Source of the DNA: Malus domestica
Lineage: Eukaryota; Streptophyta; Magnoliopsida; Rosales; Rosaceae
Assembly (NCBI RefSeq): GCF_042453785.1
Contig: NC_091665.1
Span: 20,055,501-20,119,500, forward strand
Length of the DNA stretch: 64,000 nt
Direction of reading: 5' to 3'
Position numbers and translations under genes: made by a program. This document shows, in pieces, positions 45,688 through 58,038 of the stretch (its first letter is position 1; each line of letters opens with the position of its first letter). Under the pieces are notes generated by a model, which was not told where the DNA came from, searched no databases, and was given only the letters and a program-made list of their open reading frames with translations.

Positions 45688-48600
45688 ATGGACCTCGGCT
45701 GCTTGGACTTGGGTTGCATCTCCGTGTCTGACAAGCACCGCGCTAAAGACGCCGTTCTTGACTCAGACAACAAAGAAAACGCCGCCGCCGAGCAGTTCTC
45801 CGCCAGCCCCAAGATCGGCAAGGTATAATTCTTCCGACTTCCCCGTTTGGATTCAAGACTCCTTTACTGTCTTAGACTTGCTCCATTTTCTTGGATCCGA
45901 TTGTTTCTGTCCACCGAATTCGCCATTTGTGTTTGGAACTGAATTTTTTTTTGGATTTGAAACCCTAGAATCTTTAGCATGTAAGACTCGTGTTCGGCTT
46001 TGATTTGGGACTTTAATTGCTGGTTATCTAGAACCCTAAACCCTTGTGGGTTTTTTCTTCATTGTTGGGATTGAAGCCAATTGAATTTAAAAGCCCTAGA
46101 AAATGCTGTTTGTTTGAATTTTAGTGAATTCAAAATTTGACCCCAACCAGTGTTATTTTTTATTATCGTTGTTTTTTCCTCAGTGAAAACAAATAAATTA
46201 TCCATTTCTGGTTATATTTACTTGGGTTTTTTTTTGCCAAATATTTACTTAGTTTGGCTATTTACTCCTTGTTTGGTGTCTCGGATTGGTATGGCCTAGG
46301 ATCACTCACTAAATTCACTAAATCTTTAATGAAGAAACGGATGCCCACTTGCATACTTTGTCGAGGTGAAGGTAGAAGATGGATTGGCCATGAAGAAAAT
46401 TCTCCATCGTAATCCTACCTTTTTGGTGGGGATTGGGTGGGACAAGATTTCTTCATGGCTAATCCATCTTCTACCTTCGCTCAGAGAAGATGTGCAACTT
46501 GGCATTCTTTTTTCATTCAACATTCATTAAATCGAATGTCCTATCGAAGCCATTCCTAGACACCAGCAAGGCATTCTGTTTTAGCCTTATTTTTATTTTT
46601 ATTCAAATATCTTTACGTTCATTTGCTTAATTTCACTTGGCTTTCACTTGATAAGATATCTTTGTCATTACAATCATACCATGGATGTTGTTAAGAAAGA
46701 GGTAAATTTTTGTTTGGCAGAAGAGATGAAGTTGTTTTTTCATGCAGGAAAATCCTTGTAGGCGCTACCCTAATCTACATTTTGTGATGCTGAACATGCT
46801 TTTTTGTTTATTTAACTTGACATTTGAATATGTTGGCCTTTCTAGTTGGTGTTTGTGTTCTATGTTTGGATGTTCTTATGTGTTTATTTAGAGACCAAAT
46901 AGCGATTTTTTATGAAGTCCTGTTGTTTTCGTTTTGTTTCGTTTTACATCCTTCTTTTCTTCATTGTTTGAATACTGCAGAATAGAAATTTGAAAGAGGC
47001 TAGCCTATCAACGCTGAATTCTGTTAACAAATCCACTGCACAAATTAAGAAGCCTTCTCATCGTAGAACCTCTCCTCTGAACTGGTTTCCGCGGAAAAAA
47101 GTGGACTCGTATCTTAAGAGGAAGATCAAAATGCTGCAGGTTTCGCTTCTCTTTCTCTCTTTAACAAACATCTGCATTTTATCTGGATTAATTTCCATGT
47201 TAATCAAAATACCGAATCATTGGCTTCTCACAGGAAGTAGATGGGATGAATTTAACTCTCGATGAGACTCTAGGTGATTCTAATCCACATTACTCAAAAG
47301 TCCTAAGGGAGAAAATGGCAGCAAAAGAAGCTGCACAAAAAGCAATGGAGGTACGAAAAGCAGCATTGGTGGAAGCATCTTGGTGTCGAATACTTAAAGC
47401 AGCAAGGTGATTGTTGGGTGCATTGTAGACATGAATATTTGAACTTGAAGAGGTAGCTTCGTAATTACAACTTTTTGTATTTTCATTTCAGGATCCAAAG
47501 CAAAGAAGCTGAAGCCCAGCTGTTGAAAGCAGATAAAGCTGCAGCTGAAGCTTTTGAAGAGGCAACTGCCGTGGGAGTTATCATGTATGACAAGCCAAAT
47601 TGCCCTCGGAAGCCCTGTAAAATAGAAACATCCACTGTTAATGGCGGAGGTTCGACTACTCACACAGTCACAGCATCTTTTGAGACTGCATTTGAGGTGG
47701 ATAAAGAAGTAGCTGCAGCTGTAAAGATTGCATTAGTACGGCTTGGAAACTGCCCATCTTTTGATAAAGATGAATTTAAAGAACTGCTTCGAAAGATTAG
47801 TGAGAACCCTGATACTGATATAGTTGAACTTGAAACTAATCATGAATTATCTGAGTTTACTTCAGAATGTGAATCAGAATCTGGATCAGAACTTGAAGCA
47901 TTATCCCAGAAAGATAATATCATTTCCAAAGATTTGAATCAGAACGAGATGCCAGATTTAGAGGCAAGACAGAGGAAAAACAGAAGGCAGTCTTTTGGTA
48001 AGCTTAATATGGCAAAGATAGCAGACATGATGCTCGAGAGACTTCAATGTTTGCAAGAAGATGAACTCTCTTCTCTTGCCACTATAGTTGCTACTTGTGG
48101 TTTAAATGCTGCCTTAGCGGAAAGCAAGCTGCACGATCCCGGCTCTGCTGCTGAGACCCTTCCACTAAGAATAGCAGCAGCGAAGCCTGAGTACTTCAGA
48201 GATGGGCAGATCCGAAAGAAGCAACCTGTATCAGAACTCCCAAGTCTAGACAAGTTTTTGGTTAAGCACGTGACTAAGCTTGAAAGAGAAGTGCAAGAAG
48301 CCAAGAATAGAAGTAAGTCGAAGGAAGGAACTGCAGAGAATTCTAACAGAACTGCAGACGAAAAGGCCAATTCAGAAACCATTCCAGGCTTGGGAAGCAT
48401 CCTTCTGAAGCATGGTTCAAAGTTTGAGAAGGAGATTGAGGAGGCGAAGAAAAATTCAAGAGGAGAATTTGAAATGCTTCAAAAGAATTCACAGAGCAAC
48501 AAAATATCATCTGAAGCCATTCCTGACTTGGCAATTACACTAATTAAACATTCTTCGAAGCTTGAAAAGGAAGTTGAGGCGGCCAAGAAGAACTTTGTGA

Positions 48601-49746
48601 AAACATCTGCAATGACTCACAAAAAAGAGAATGACTCAGAACTCCCCAGCCTCGATAAGTTCTTAGTGAAACATGTCTCAAGACTTCAGAAGGAAGTCCA
48701 AGAAGCAAAGAACAGAAGGCAAGCTGACACACATGAAGGAGTTAGGTTCCCTTATTTGAAGAAGAAAGTTGAATCATCTACTTCGGTTGCACAACCAAAA
48801 GAAAAGGCTACTTCTTGTTCCGGGGAAGGATCAGTGGGGAAAGAAAATATCGACTTAAATAATGATGTCGAAGAGAATTCTACGATGGAGCAAAATGAAA
48901 GTGAAGCTTCACTGCAGATTGGAGAAGTGAAACCTAGTGCAGGTGAAACAAAATCACTTCACAAGGCCGAAACTAAAGAGACTGAAGATAGTCTAGACAA
49001 GATCCTTCTCAAACCAATGCACAGGTTGGAAAGGGAGAAAATGCAATCTTTGGAAATGGAAGACAATTATAAATTCGAAAAGAAAAAGGGAGGAAACAGC
49101 AATTCCCAATGTGAGAGCTTGGACAAAGTTTTGGTAAAACATGTTTCCAGACTGGAGAAAGAGAAGATAAAGTTCTGTGCAGAGGAAGAAGCAACTGAAG
49201 TGAAGGGAAGTAACGCAAAGCTGCAGTCACGTGCAGACGAAGCACTTGGTTTGGACCAAATTCTCATTAAACACAAATCAAGGCTCGAAAGAGAAAAGGA
49301 TGCTGCTGCTCAGCAACCAGAAGACCAAGTTAGATACTCCGTCAGTCGTAAAGAAGCAATGGAGAGAGAACTGCAAGAACAATGGGGAGGTTTAAGCTTA
49401 GGAAACTCCCTGAGACCAAGAGAGAAGGCGGCTGCTGCTCAGCAACCAGAAGACCAAATTAAATTCTCTGTGGCTCGTAAAGAAGCAAGGGACCAAGAAC
49501 TGCAAGAACAATGGGGTGGTTTAAGCTTAGGAAACTCCATGAGGCCACATGTTTCGAAACTAGAACGTGATAAGGTAAAATCTCCATTTCTTGTACTTAT
49601 TGTGTTGTTTGCAATGCAATGCTTTGTTCCTGCAAAAAGAGAGTTTACATTCTGATTGTTTCGTGGGTATTTCCATTTCTGTGTAGGCCGCTTGGATCAA
49701 AGCTGAACAGGAGGAAAAGAGGCAAGACAAGGTTTTCTCAGATTAA
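45688..49746 (+). CDS. Repeat-rich coiled-coil protein, 869 residues, unknown function
   Basis: There are five exons: 45688-45822, 46981-47139, 47234-47406, 47492-49574 and 49687-49746. All borders are GT-AG and the frame is continuous. The protein begins MDLGCLDLGCISVSDKHRAK. Residues 100-210 are helical and charged (REKMAAKEAAQKAME, QSKEAEAQLLKADKAAAEA). From about residue 406 to 750 a motif of the form SLDKhLhKHhSRLEbE recurs seven times (for example SLDKFLVKHVTKLEREVQEA, SLDKVLVKHVSRLEKEKIK). The C-terminal part has a 44-residue tandem duplication (QPEDQ, then SVxRKEA, then ELQEQWGGLSLGN, near 49315 and 49447). There is no signal peptide or membrane segment. The sequence suggests a soluble structural protein, perhaps binding cytoskeleton or chromosomes, but that is inference. 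I recognise a conserved plant-type uncharacterised protein, not a named function. A 5' leader without introns precedes the first ATG. Confidence 0.85.
46267..46571. mobile_element. Intronic long-TIR MITE or hairpin
   Basis: Within intron 1 of the coiled-coil gene the sequence is an imperfect palindrome about 305 bp long. The outer ends are CCTTGTTTGGTGTCTCGGAT at the left and, in reverse, CCTTGCTGGTGTCTAGGAAT. The inner arms are aaggtagaagatggattggc (from 46369) and, in reverse, AAGGTAGAAGATGGATTAGC, followed on both arms by catgaagaaa. The loop is about 60 bp. This is the structure of a foldback MITE. An intronic small-RNA precursor is an alternative reading. Confidence 0.75.
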
Positions 49747-50336
49747 AGCCGGCGATTAGAAAAGGAGGGAAGATCTGGAGATATTAGTAAATGCAATGTG
49801 AAATTTGTGAACCATGGTTCTCTTTATTTTCTGTTCAGTAATTTTCTTATGGCTTTCGCTATTTTGTATTGCAACGGGAGAATGAAATTTGTCTATGTAA
49901 ATGGTAAATCATTTATTTGGTTCTTTGATTTTGGTAGATTGGAGTTGGATCCCCATATTAAACCAACAGAATCAAGTTTCATCTATACACTGATCATCCA
50001 ATCTACGGTTGGATTTCATCTAAACACCAATCAACATTGGCTCCGATTGAGTTTTAGAAAGTACGTGATCTCGAAACTACTGACATTGCCATAACTGATT
50101 GTCGATGACGCATCAACCATGATCTAGTTTTGAAAGAGCAAGGAAAGAACCATTGGCAACAAAATGGACAGTAGAATCAACATTTTTAATCTTTACTGAT
50201 CATAATTTGTACACGATACAGTTGAATTACAAAAGATGTTAAAGAAACACAGAGAGATGGTCATTACGGATGCTACCAAATGATCGACCAACAAACGGAA
50301 TTCCGTTAGATTACTACCATTGTATTGCTCGAGTCA
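49747..50336. other. Shared 3' region between converging genes
   Basis: The plus-strand coiled-coil gene ends at 49746 and the minus-strand MED28 gene ends at 50337, so both 3' untranslated regions lie here. tttgtattgcaacgg and later AT runs could be polyadenylation context. The short frame at 49798-50094 is not supported. Confidence 0.5.
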
Positions 50337-51819
50337 CTAGACCCTCTCAAGCTCAGTGTTGTGCTTGTCCAATTGGTCTTTGAGCTCCTTTTTCCACCCT
50401 TGGATCAACCTTTCATGCTTCTTAATAATCTCAGTCTTTATCCTCAACTCCTCTTCCATTGCATCAATCTCCTGCAAAAATGAAAATGCACGTACATTAA
50501 GGAAACATTGATCGGTAGTCTAACAACAAGCTAAACAACATGGTCTGTAGATGACCTTTCTTAGTTGCTCAGCCTTCGTTGGCTGATCCTCACGTTGCAG
50601 ACCGATGAAGTACAGTTGAAGCTTTTTGGCAGCTTCCATGAAGTCTCTGGCATGCCTCTCCACATCAACTGGAGTGGCAAAATAAACACCATTAGGAGAA
50701 ATGCAAAAGAGAAAGGTAATAAACTTGGTGCACCGTCATTTAGTGTGGATTAGAAAAGACTCTTCAACTTCGTTCACTAATTTAGAGAGAGTGACAGTCA
50801 TAAGGTTCGATAAAATGGATGAAATAACAAACTCTCCTTATGCATTTGACTACTTGCACCTCAAACATCAGGTCATGTCAACCTGGTTACAAAAGTAAAA
50901 TTAAAGATCCATGGATTTTGTAGCCAATGAAAAAGATGACTTTTTTTAGGTGGGTACACATGATTTACCGAAAACCATAACGAATAATTCTGAAACAACA
51001 CAATATCAGATTAAAGGAACAGAGAGTTTCATCGAGAGAAGGATCTCAAGTACAGACAGTATTCCTGAACCTAATTTTTCCATCATAAGATATGAATTGA
51101 AGCTCTTGTGGCACTCATGAATGAATTTTACTACCCAGTACAATTATATTATGCCATCTTCAACTTCGTTCTTCCTCCACTGCTATTTCCAACTAAAAAG
51201 CAAACGCTGACACTTGGTTATCTGAGATTTGATTTCAACCATGGTTCTTAAATCGTAAACAAAATAAGAGTCTTCAAGCAAACAATTGTTCTCCATGCAT
51301 CACAAATTTGAATAAACTACCTATCCTTCTCTTCCAATCACCCAACTCCTCTGTTGCAATATAACTTATGCCAAAGCTGATGCAAATAACTCCAAACCCT
51401 AGTGTGTTTAACCAGTTTAATGTTAATATTAATATATATACAATATTCTCCCCTAGGGCCAACAAAACGCATTGGATGTTATCTGATTCGGACCTGAGAC
51501 ATCACCACCAAGCTGATCAATGTAAAAGTGAGCTAAAACATTCAATCGAAACGAATATGAATGCACCCAAAAAGATACATTTAATCAACATAGCTTGAAA
51601 AAACCCTCAGAAGACATGTAGAGCTAGGGATTGGTACTAACTCTGATGAGAGGGGAGGGGAGAGCGGTCAATCGCTTGAAGCTCCTTAGCAGGCAAGCAT
51701 GGAAGCAAAGCAGCCTCCAGCGCCATTACACACGAAACCATGTCTTCCCTCGGAGCCGTTGGAGATTGCATCTGTGCATCACTTTGCTGCTGCTGATCTA
51801 CCACTTGTCTCTCAGCCAT
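50337..51819 (-). CDS. MED28: Mediator complex subunit 28
   Basis: This is a subunit of the nuclear Mediator complex, which links transcription factors to RNA polymerase II. Three exons on the minus strand, 51819-51642, 50668-50556 and 50471-50337, give 141 residues with clean GT-AG borders. The N-terminus MAERQVVDQQQQSDAQMQSP is a glutamine-rich tail. The core holds DMVSCVMALEAALLPCLPAK, the middle exon VERHARDFMEAAKKLQLYF, and the C-terminal exon a long coiled coil ending LDKHNTELERV. This arrangement and length fit plant MED28. The start is the ATG after the 5' untranslated intron described separately. The identification rests on recalled family sequence, without a search. Confidence 0.88.
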
Positions 51820-52265
51820 GTCAAAAAACAAAAAACCGAAAAAATACCCAGTACCTGCAAAATACCCACAAACCAAAACATAAAGAATGAAGGAAATTGA
51901 AGCTGAATTAGATATGCAAATGCACTGATAAAAAAAAACCCAGAAAAAAAAATCAAATGCAAAACAATTTGAGCATCTGGATTGAACCAAACCAGCATGA
52001 AATTTCAATCTGTAGTTAAAAGTGTATGGCTTTTCCGAATCAATTAATCGTACAACTACGCTATAGTGAACTGAATCACCATAGAATAAATTCATAAACT
52101 TTAGGAAAAAAAAAACCCCAAATGCGTCTTCTCAATTAAAATTTCAGACAAATTGTTCGAAATTTGGTGTTACCTGTATAATTGGGTGAGACTGAAAGCT
52201 TCAATCAGAACTTGATACGACGAAACAGTCTCTAGTTTATGTGCTTTCCCTCCCTCCTCGGCTCC
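51820..52265 (-). promoter_or_regulatory. MED28 leader with a 5' untranslated intron
   Basis: On the minus strand a donor (tatacag/gtaacacc, 52174/52173) and an acceptor (attttgcag/gtactggg, 51855/51854) bracket a probable intron of about 319 bp in the leader, just upstream of the ATG at 51819. The leader exon would cover about 52174-52260. The pyrimidine-rich stretch to its right, about 52235-52300, is a likely core promoter. Confidence 0.55.
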
Positions 52266-55086
52266 TCCTCCATTTTTCTCTGTAGCTGAAAATTTCCATC
52301 TTCTACCCTTTTTGGGCCAAAACCCTAATTACAGATTCAGCAAGACCAGCCCAAAGAGAAAAAAAAAGTGAAAAGGCCCATCACACCAGCACTACAACCA
52401 TGAGAATGTTTCGTTAAAACTTCCTAAATTAAAAGCACAAACTACAAGAGTCGAACATTAAAAACTTCTATTTTAAAAGAAATATCACTAGATATAGTGT
52501 TAGTAACTATTCAAGTTTCACTTTTGTTTATTTCTTTTTCATTTGAATTTTACTTTAATTACACAATGTGGCCCAATTTGGTGATTTTGTCAAATTTTTC
52601 GGTACGTTCCGATCATTTACTACACCTAACGTGATCATTTGACCCCCTAATTTGGTAGTACTAAAGCTGAGGAGTGACATAATTGGAGGACCAAAAAAGG
52701 AAAACATGGTAGAGAGAAGAGATCACATTGATGATTCCTTGTGGTTAGATCACATTGATTATCCTGGCTGAGACCATGCATCTCATAGTCATTGATCATA
52801 TTGTATTTTGTCAATACCCCGTTTTCTATGGGGAACCCGTCGGACCCATAAAAATAGATGGTTGTGTCCGTTTGTCTCAAATGCGGCTGAAGCTAGCTCT
52901 TGTGGTCCTTGTTGTGAGAGGTTTTTCAATGTGTCCGTCACACGGAGTGGTACATTTATATTGTTGGTCAATCTGACTGAACGCACTAATAGGGTTTAGG
53001 GCAGTCTTTGAAACCACCCACCTTACCTCATGGTCAGGCAAACTTATTGGAACTTTGCTCAAAACAAGGGGCAGTACCAAACCAACAAATAAAGACGAAA
53101 TGTCCAACTCTACTCAAGCCTTTGAGTGAAGAGGTGTTTCTGGAAGGACACTGGTCCTTAAAATCATATGCTATTTAAAGACATATTCTAAGTTTGTGAC
53201 CCATAAATTATAAAAGGAAAATGCTTTATAACTCGATTATCTTTTTCTTTCTTTCCAAATTCTCACAGTGGAATTCATTTTTCTAGCCGGTCAAGATAAT
53301 GAGCATATAAAACACATTGTGTCCATCTTAGACCCTTTCGTCCAAAAAAATGTGCTCATTCTCCTTTAGTTTAATCCCACGATAGAGAAGAAAGTACGAC
53401 AGTTAAATTATCACCTATTATGAGGATCAAACAGTGGGTGATTACAATCTTCTTAAACCATGAGATCTAAGAGAACAAAACTGATATCAACATATAGTGT
53501 ATACACTTGTGACGCGAAAGTTAACATGACGTAAGAAGGGAAATGATTTTTGGACACCTTTTTAGCCTCTTACACACCTTTGTTTAATGCTTCCGTTTGA
53601 TATATTCAATCCGATGGCTTAAGTAAAAAAACGTGTGTAAAAAATTGCGTGAAAGTCACATTTCTATTTTTGTAAAGAGATTCTTACGTGAAAGAGGTGG
53701 ACAAATATAGTAAATTTGGGTTATGTAGCATTCAAAAATATAGTTACTCAAAAAGGAAAAGGAATATACTTGAAGTGTCTGTTGAAACTAGTTATTTCTA
53801 ATTATCTTCAAATTACAGTTTCTGCTTATGCTTTTACATTTGCGTGTGTTTAATTTTTTCTTTATATATATTGAATTGTGCAAAATTGTACTAATTCATT
53901 TGAAAGTGTTTTTACAATTGCTAAAAGCTCTTCGGTTGAAAATGTTTTTAGAATAAATTATTAGTAAAAATACAAATAAATCTCGAAAAAAAAACTTTAG
54001 TGATTTTGGAACAAAAAAAAATGCTTCATCTAAAAGCACTTCAAAATGATGCAATGGAGTAATTAGATGTGCGGTCAATGATCCAATAAACAAATATTCA
54101 ACTATACACACCATTGCGTACTAGAAATAGAAAGTCTTCAAACTGTGATTTCAATAGAAAACTGATTTTTACACAACCTTTTAACTTTTTACAGAGCATT
54201 TTTATTTATCAAATAAAAACAACCAACAAAATTAAATAGAGCCTATGTTCGCACACCCTTGTCAATAAGGGTTCTTCCCAGAGAAGATGCGAAGAAGTAC
54301 AGCATCTAATCTTACGTGACATTCGGTTTAATAATGTATTTTTATGCGAAGAAAAGCTTATACATAATGATGCATTGTTCAATAAAAACGTTAAATATCG
54401 GTAAACTCATTTTATGTAATTAATCTTCTAAAGTGACACCAGCTCAGCTAGGACTTGGTCTCACTCAATTTCCCAGATTCCCGTCATGTGGACCCCACTC
54501 AACGCGGCAGGCAAGGCATTCAAAGTTTCCAAACTTTCAAGGACATCTCATCTTCCCCATTCCACAAGTCACAGACTTTCGCAGTAGTACACAAGTCAGC
54601 CATGACCATTGCATGAGTTTCCCACTTGCTTCCAATTGCCCGTCACATTTTTGGGAGTTTCTCTACTATGAATCCGCTCATAGCATAACATAAATTGCAA
54701 TTTATGATCCTTGTATTATTAGTCATTTGATTCTGAACTAAAAATTCATTAACTAAGAATTTTGATTATGTTATGAGCTGGTTCATTCGTAAAATTTTAC
54801 ACATTTGTAAAATCTCTTATGATCTCTTCAAAAATTACACGTAGCGTGACTCGAATGATATTTCGTTACATGAAAATCTAACTCAGAACCTCTATGTTAC
54901 TAGTCTAAAATTGTAAAAGACTTTAAACAGTATTATAATACTAGTCATAGCGCACACCACAAATCATATTTGACTTGACTACTTTTGGAACCAAACCCAC
55001 TTCCTCTTCTTTCTCTTTGTTTTCGTTTTGTTTACTTGCCTCTCAAAGCTCTCTTCCCATTTCCTCTGCTTTTTCATTTCTCTCCA
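52266..55086. other. Intergenic between MED28 and the LRR gene
   Basis: The two genes diverge, so both promoters lie in this 2.8 kb. The sequence is AT-rich. 53870-54250 has many aaaagca, agtgttttta and agcacttc strings like the MITE-type block at 38668-39200, but clear ends were not found. No domain-bearing ORF is present. The last 100 bases are C/T-rich, as in many plant leaders. Confidence 0.45.
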
Positions 55087-57124
55087 ATGGCTCCTCTCTC
55101 CTTACTACCTTTCTCTCTCACCTTCCTCTTCTTTCTCTCTCCTGCGCTCTCCACAAACTCCGAAGGTACTTCCTCCTCCTACCCATCTCATAATATCTCT
55201 TCTGCGTTTCAAATTTCCCACCTTTTCCCCCACTGGGTTAATCTCTGTTTGGTTGCTGAGAAACTCTAAGGGGACAGAATCCGGGATGATTCCCCAAAAC
55301 CCATGTCAGTTTTCACCTTCCAATTTCTTTTCCTGGTATTTTTCTGATTTAATTTTCTTTCAGGAAATGCTTTGCATGCTCTGAGAAGCAGATTCAACGA
55401 TGTCAACAACGTTCTGCAGAGCTGGGATCCAACGCTGGTCAATCCCTGCACCTGGTTCCACGTTACCTGTGACTCCAACAACCATGTCATCCGATTGTAA
55501 GATTATTAGTTTCTTAAATCTTTTTTTCTGGGTTTGTTTAAATTTTGATTTCATGATTTGGGTTTTTTTTTTTAATTGGCTTGATTAACTTTCTTGTTTT
55601 GGATTTCAGGGATTTGGGCAACTCTAACATTTCTGGGAGTTTGGGGCCAGAACTTGGGCAGCTGAAGCACCTGCAGTACTTGTATGCTTCCTCTTCTCAT
55701 ACCAAGTTTTTTCTTATGCTGTGTTTGGTTGCTCAGAAAATCTAGGAAAGAAAAAGTTTCCATGTTTGTACTGTTTTGAACTTTTAGAATTGTAGAAATT
55801 TCACTTATTAAACCTGATTAAGTGATTGTGGAAAAAAGATTGATCAAATTTTGACTTGATGAACATATTGGAGAAGTCAGAATTGATTGAGTGATTTTTT
55901 TTTAATTTCAGGGAACTTTATAGAAACGACATAAGTGGTAAAATCCCAGAGGAGTTGGGGAGCTTGAAAAGCCTTGTTAGCATGGATTTGTATGACAACA
56001 GGTTTGAAGGAGAAATCCCGAAATCTTTCGCCAATTTGAAGTCACTCAGATTTCTGTAAGTACTTTTAGATCGAGTTTCCATAACTTTTCAACATTGACT
56101 GTCTTTCACAGATTGTAACTAATTTGTATTGAATATGATTAAATTGATACGCAGGCGGCTTAACAACAACAAACTAACGGGATCTATCCCGAGGAAACTC
56201 GTTGGCCTCTCTGACCTCAAAGTTTTGTAAGTCCTAATTTTCAGAGAACTGGAAACGAAAAATCTGAAGTCTGAGTATATTGTTGTTTCTAAGATGATTT
56301 GTTTGGTATGTACTGTCTTACTAGCAGTTTTCTTATGCGATTTTATTGTGGCAGTGATGTTTCTAACAACGATCTGTGCGGAACAATTCCAGTTGATGGT
56401 CCATTTGGGGCTTTCCCAACGGAAAGGTATCACTTCTGTCACTCTCCTAGCTTTGATCCTCTCAATCATGTGCAGTAGGCACCGGGTTACATAACAAAGT
56501 GACCTAACATTGCTTGTTGCTTCCATTTTGCTAACTTACAGGAACCAATCATTGCCTGAAGAAACAAAGTATTTATAAATGAGTTTTGAGTTTCATAGTT
56601 GGTTGATATGATAGGTTTAGCCATCCGGGGGAGGCTATTGCTTCAGCCTTCGTCGAATGTGGCCATTGAAAATGTGTTGTGTGTCTAATAAGCATTACGC
56701 ATTTTAGATGCTCTCTGAGAAAACCAAATATACATTAAAACCATGGCCATCGCATTCAGGTCCAAGATAATGAGACCAGATAGATGGTAAACGCTCGCCT
56801 AGACATGGTCTTAATGAGTTTGGATAATTTTAATGTTGCAGTTATATATTTATATCGCTAATCGATAGTTAGTCTTAGAGTGAGTCTGGAGTGTGGTAAG
56901 CATGATGATTTGAATGAATACTCATAAACTAAAATCTCAAACTCCACTCAAGATTATTTTACAGAAGTAGTTATATCAAGTTCTTTTCAGAAACTAAATT
57001 ACTCATTTACGAATCTTGCTAGTTCTAACGTGTTTGCATCCTGATGTTCTGTTTCAGTTTTGAAAACAACAAACTTAACGGCCCCGAGCTGAAAGGGCTG
57101 GTATCCTACGACTTTGGGTGCTGA
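55087..57124 (+). CDS. Secreted short LRR protein, SERK-ectodomain-like
   Basis: Seven exons (55087-55165, 55364-55496, 55610-55681, 55912-56055, 56155-56226, 56355-56426 and 57058-57124) encode 212 residues. A signal peptide ([17 protein letters not shown]) is followed by the plant LRR N-terminal cap ([20 protein letters not shown] with the paired-cysteine region CTWFHVTC). About five leucine-rich repeats follow ([40 protein letters not shown] and so on), and then a short tail ending SYDFGC. There is no transmembrane helix or kinase. The exon pattern of 72-bp units, each one LRR, matches the SERK co-receptor gene family. Plants have a small group of such LRR-only proteins, which are secreted and have been linked to defence responses. 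The exact role here is not established. Confidence 0.88.
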
Positions 57125-57427
57125 AGAAGAGGATGGAATTCGCAGATCATCCGTTAAAGAGACAGTAAACATTGTATGATAAAGAAGCAGCATCGTATCT
57201 CTAATTATGTTATGTATCTGAAAACAGTACACCCTTAATGTATGGATATGAAAGAAAACACAATTGCAAGCAAAAATAAAATGATTGTGAGATTGGAACC
57301 ATCACTATTATCCCTCGTATTCATTTGTACGAAGCCACAGTATAACTTTTGGCAGAGTTTCTGTAAAGCAAAGCAGCTGCTGAGGCTATATAATACAAAA
57401 ACCAATACTTGTATTGTTTAAAAGCGT
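57125..57427. other. LRR gene 3' untranslated region
   Basis: Sequence after the stop runs AT-rich, with aaaataaaatgattg at about 57275 as a possible polyadenylation region. No further gene is seen. Confidence 0.5.
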
Positions 57428-57550
57428 TTTGGCAAGGTTTGTAGCTTAGTTGGTTAAGAATATTCTTTCTTACATTGTAAGTCCTAAGTTCAAATGTTTC
57501 TTCCTCAATATTGCTTGTATTAGGGTAACAAAATCTTGTCCTCATAATTT
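57428..57550 (+). repeat. tRNA-derived SINE-like element
   Basis: gtagcttagttggttaag (57441-57458) matches a pol III A box, and aagttcaaatg (about 57487-57497) a degenerate B box 45 bases downstream, preceded by cattgtaagtcct as in a tRNA-like head. The body beyond is short and AT-rich. A functional tRNA is excluded because the acceptor stem does not form. Confidence 0.55.
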
Positions 57551-58038
57551 TCACCCTAAGCAAGAGCTGGATGAGCCACATGGGTTGTGTTCGGATTTAC
57601 CAATTTATATTCATCTCGTGTCATTGCTAGTTCAAAATGCAAAACGATATGAATAAGTAATATAATAACACAGTAATTCATATTGTACATAAAAAATGGA
57701 GTTCTAATAAAAAAGACTTTCCACTATTCATTCTTAATCAAAAGAACATTTTATGTATGAAAAGTCTATAATGGGTCAAACTCTTTTCTTTATTTACTTT
57801 TATGCCATTATTTCATTATTGTTGCTATTTCATTATTGTAGCGGGGTCCACAATGATGTTGATATTTTTGTGTAACAATACATTATTTTGCATAATGCTA
57901 TTCATCTTATGCTACTTTTGCTAATTTGTTGCCAGCTCTTCAAGCTTCCATCATATTGTCGATGTTATGTAGCTCTTCTTCTGTCAAATGGTTCCAGTAC
58001 TGTTCATTTCCTTCTACCAGCTCTGCATCTCTCTCTCT
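57551..58038. other. Intergenic, no gene seen
   Basis: AT-rich sequence between the SINE-like block and the viral fragment. A CT-dinucleotide run (about 58020-58040) abuts the end of the viral frame. Confidence 0.45.

Noticed and set aside
45490..45738. 82-codon minus frame over the start of the coiled-coil gene
   Set aside because: It is antisense to the leader and first exon, with no homology noticed.
56119..56526. 135-codon minus-strand frame
   Set aside because: It overlaps exons 5 and 6 of the LRR gene on the other strand and is a shadow of them.
57441..57500. Candidate tRNA gene
   Set aside because: Box-like motifs are present, but the acceptor and anticodon stems do not form. A SINE-like relic fits better.
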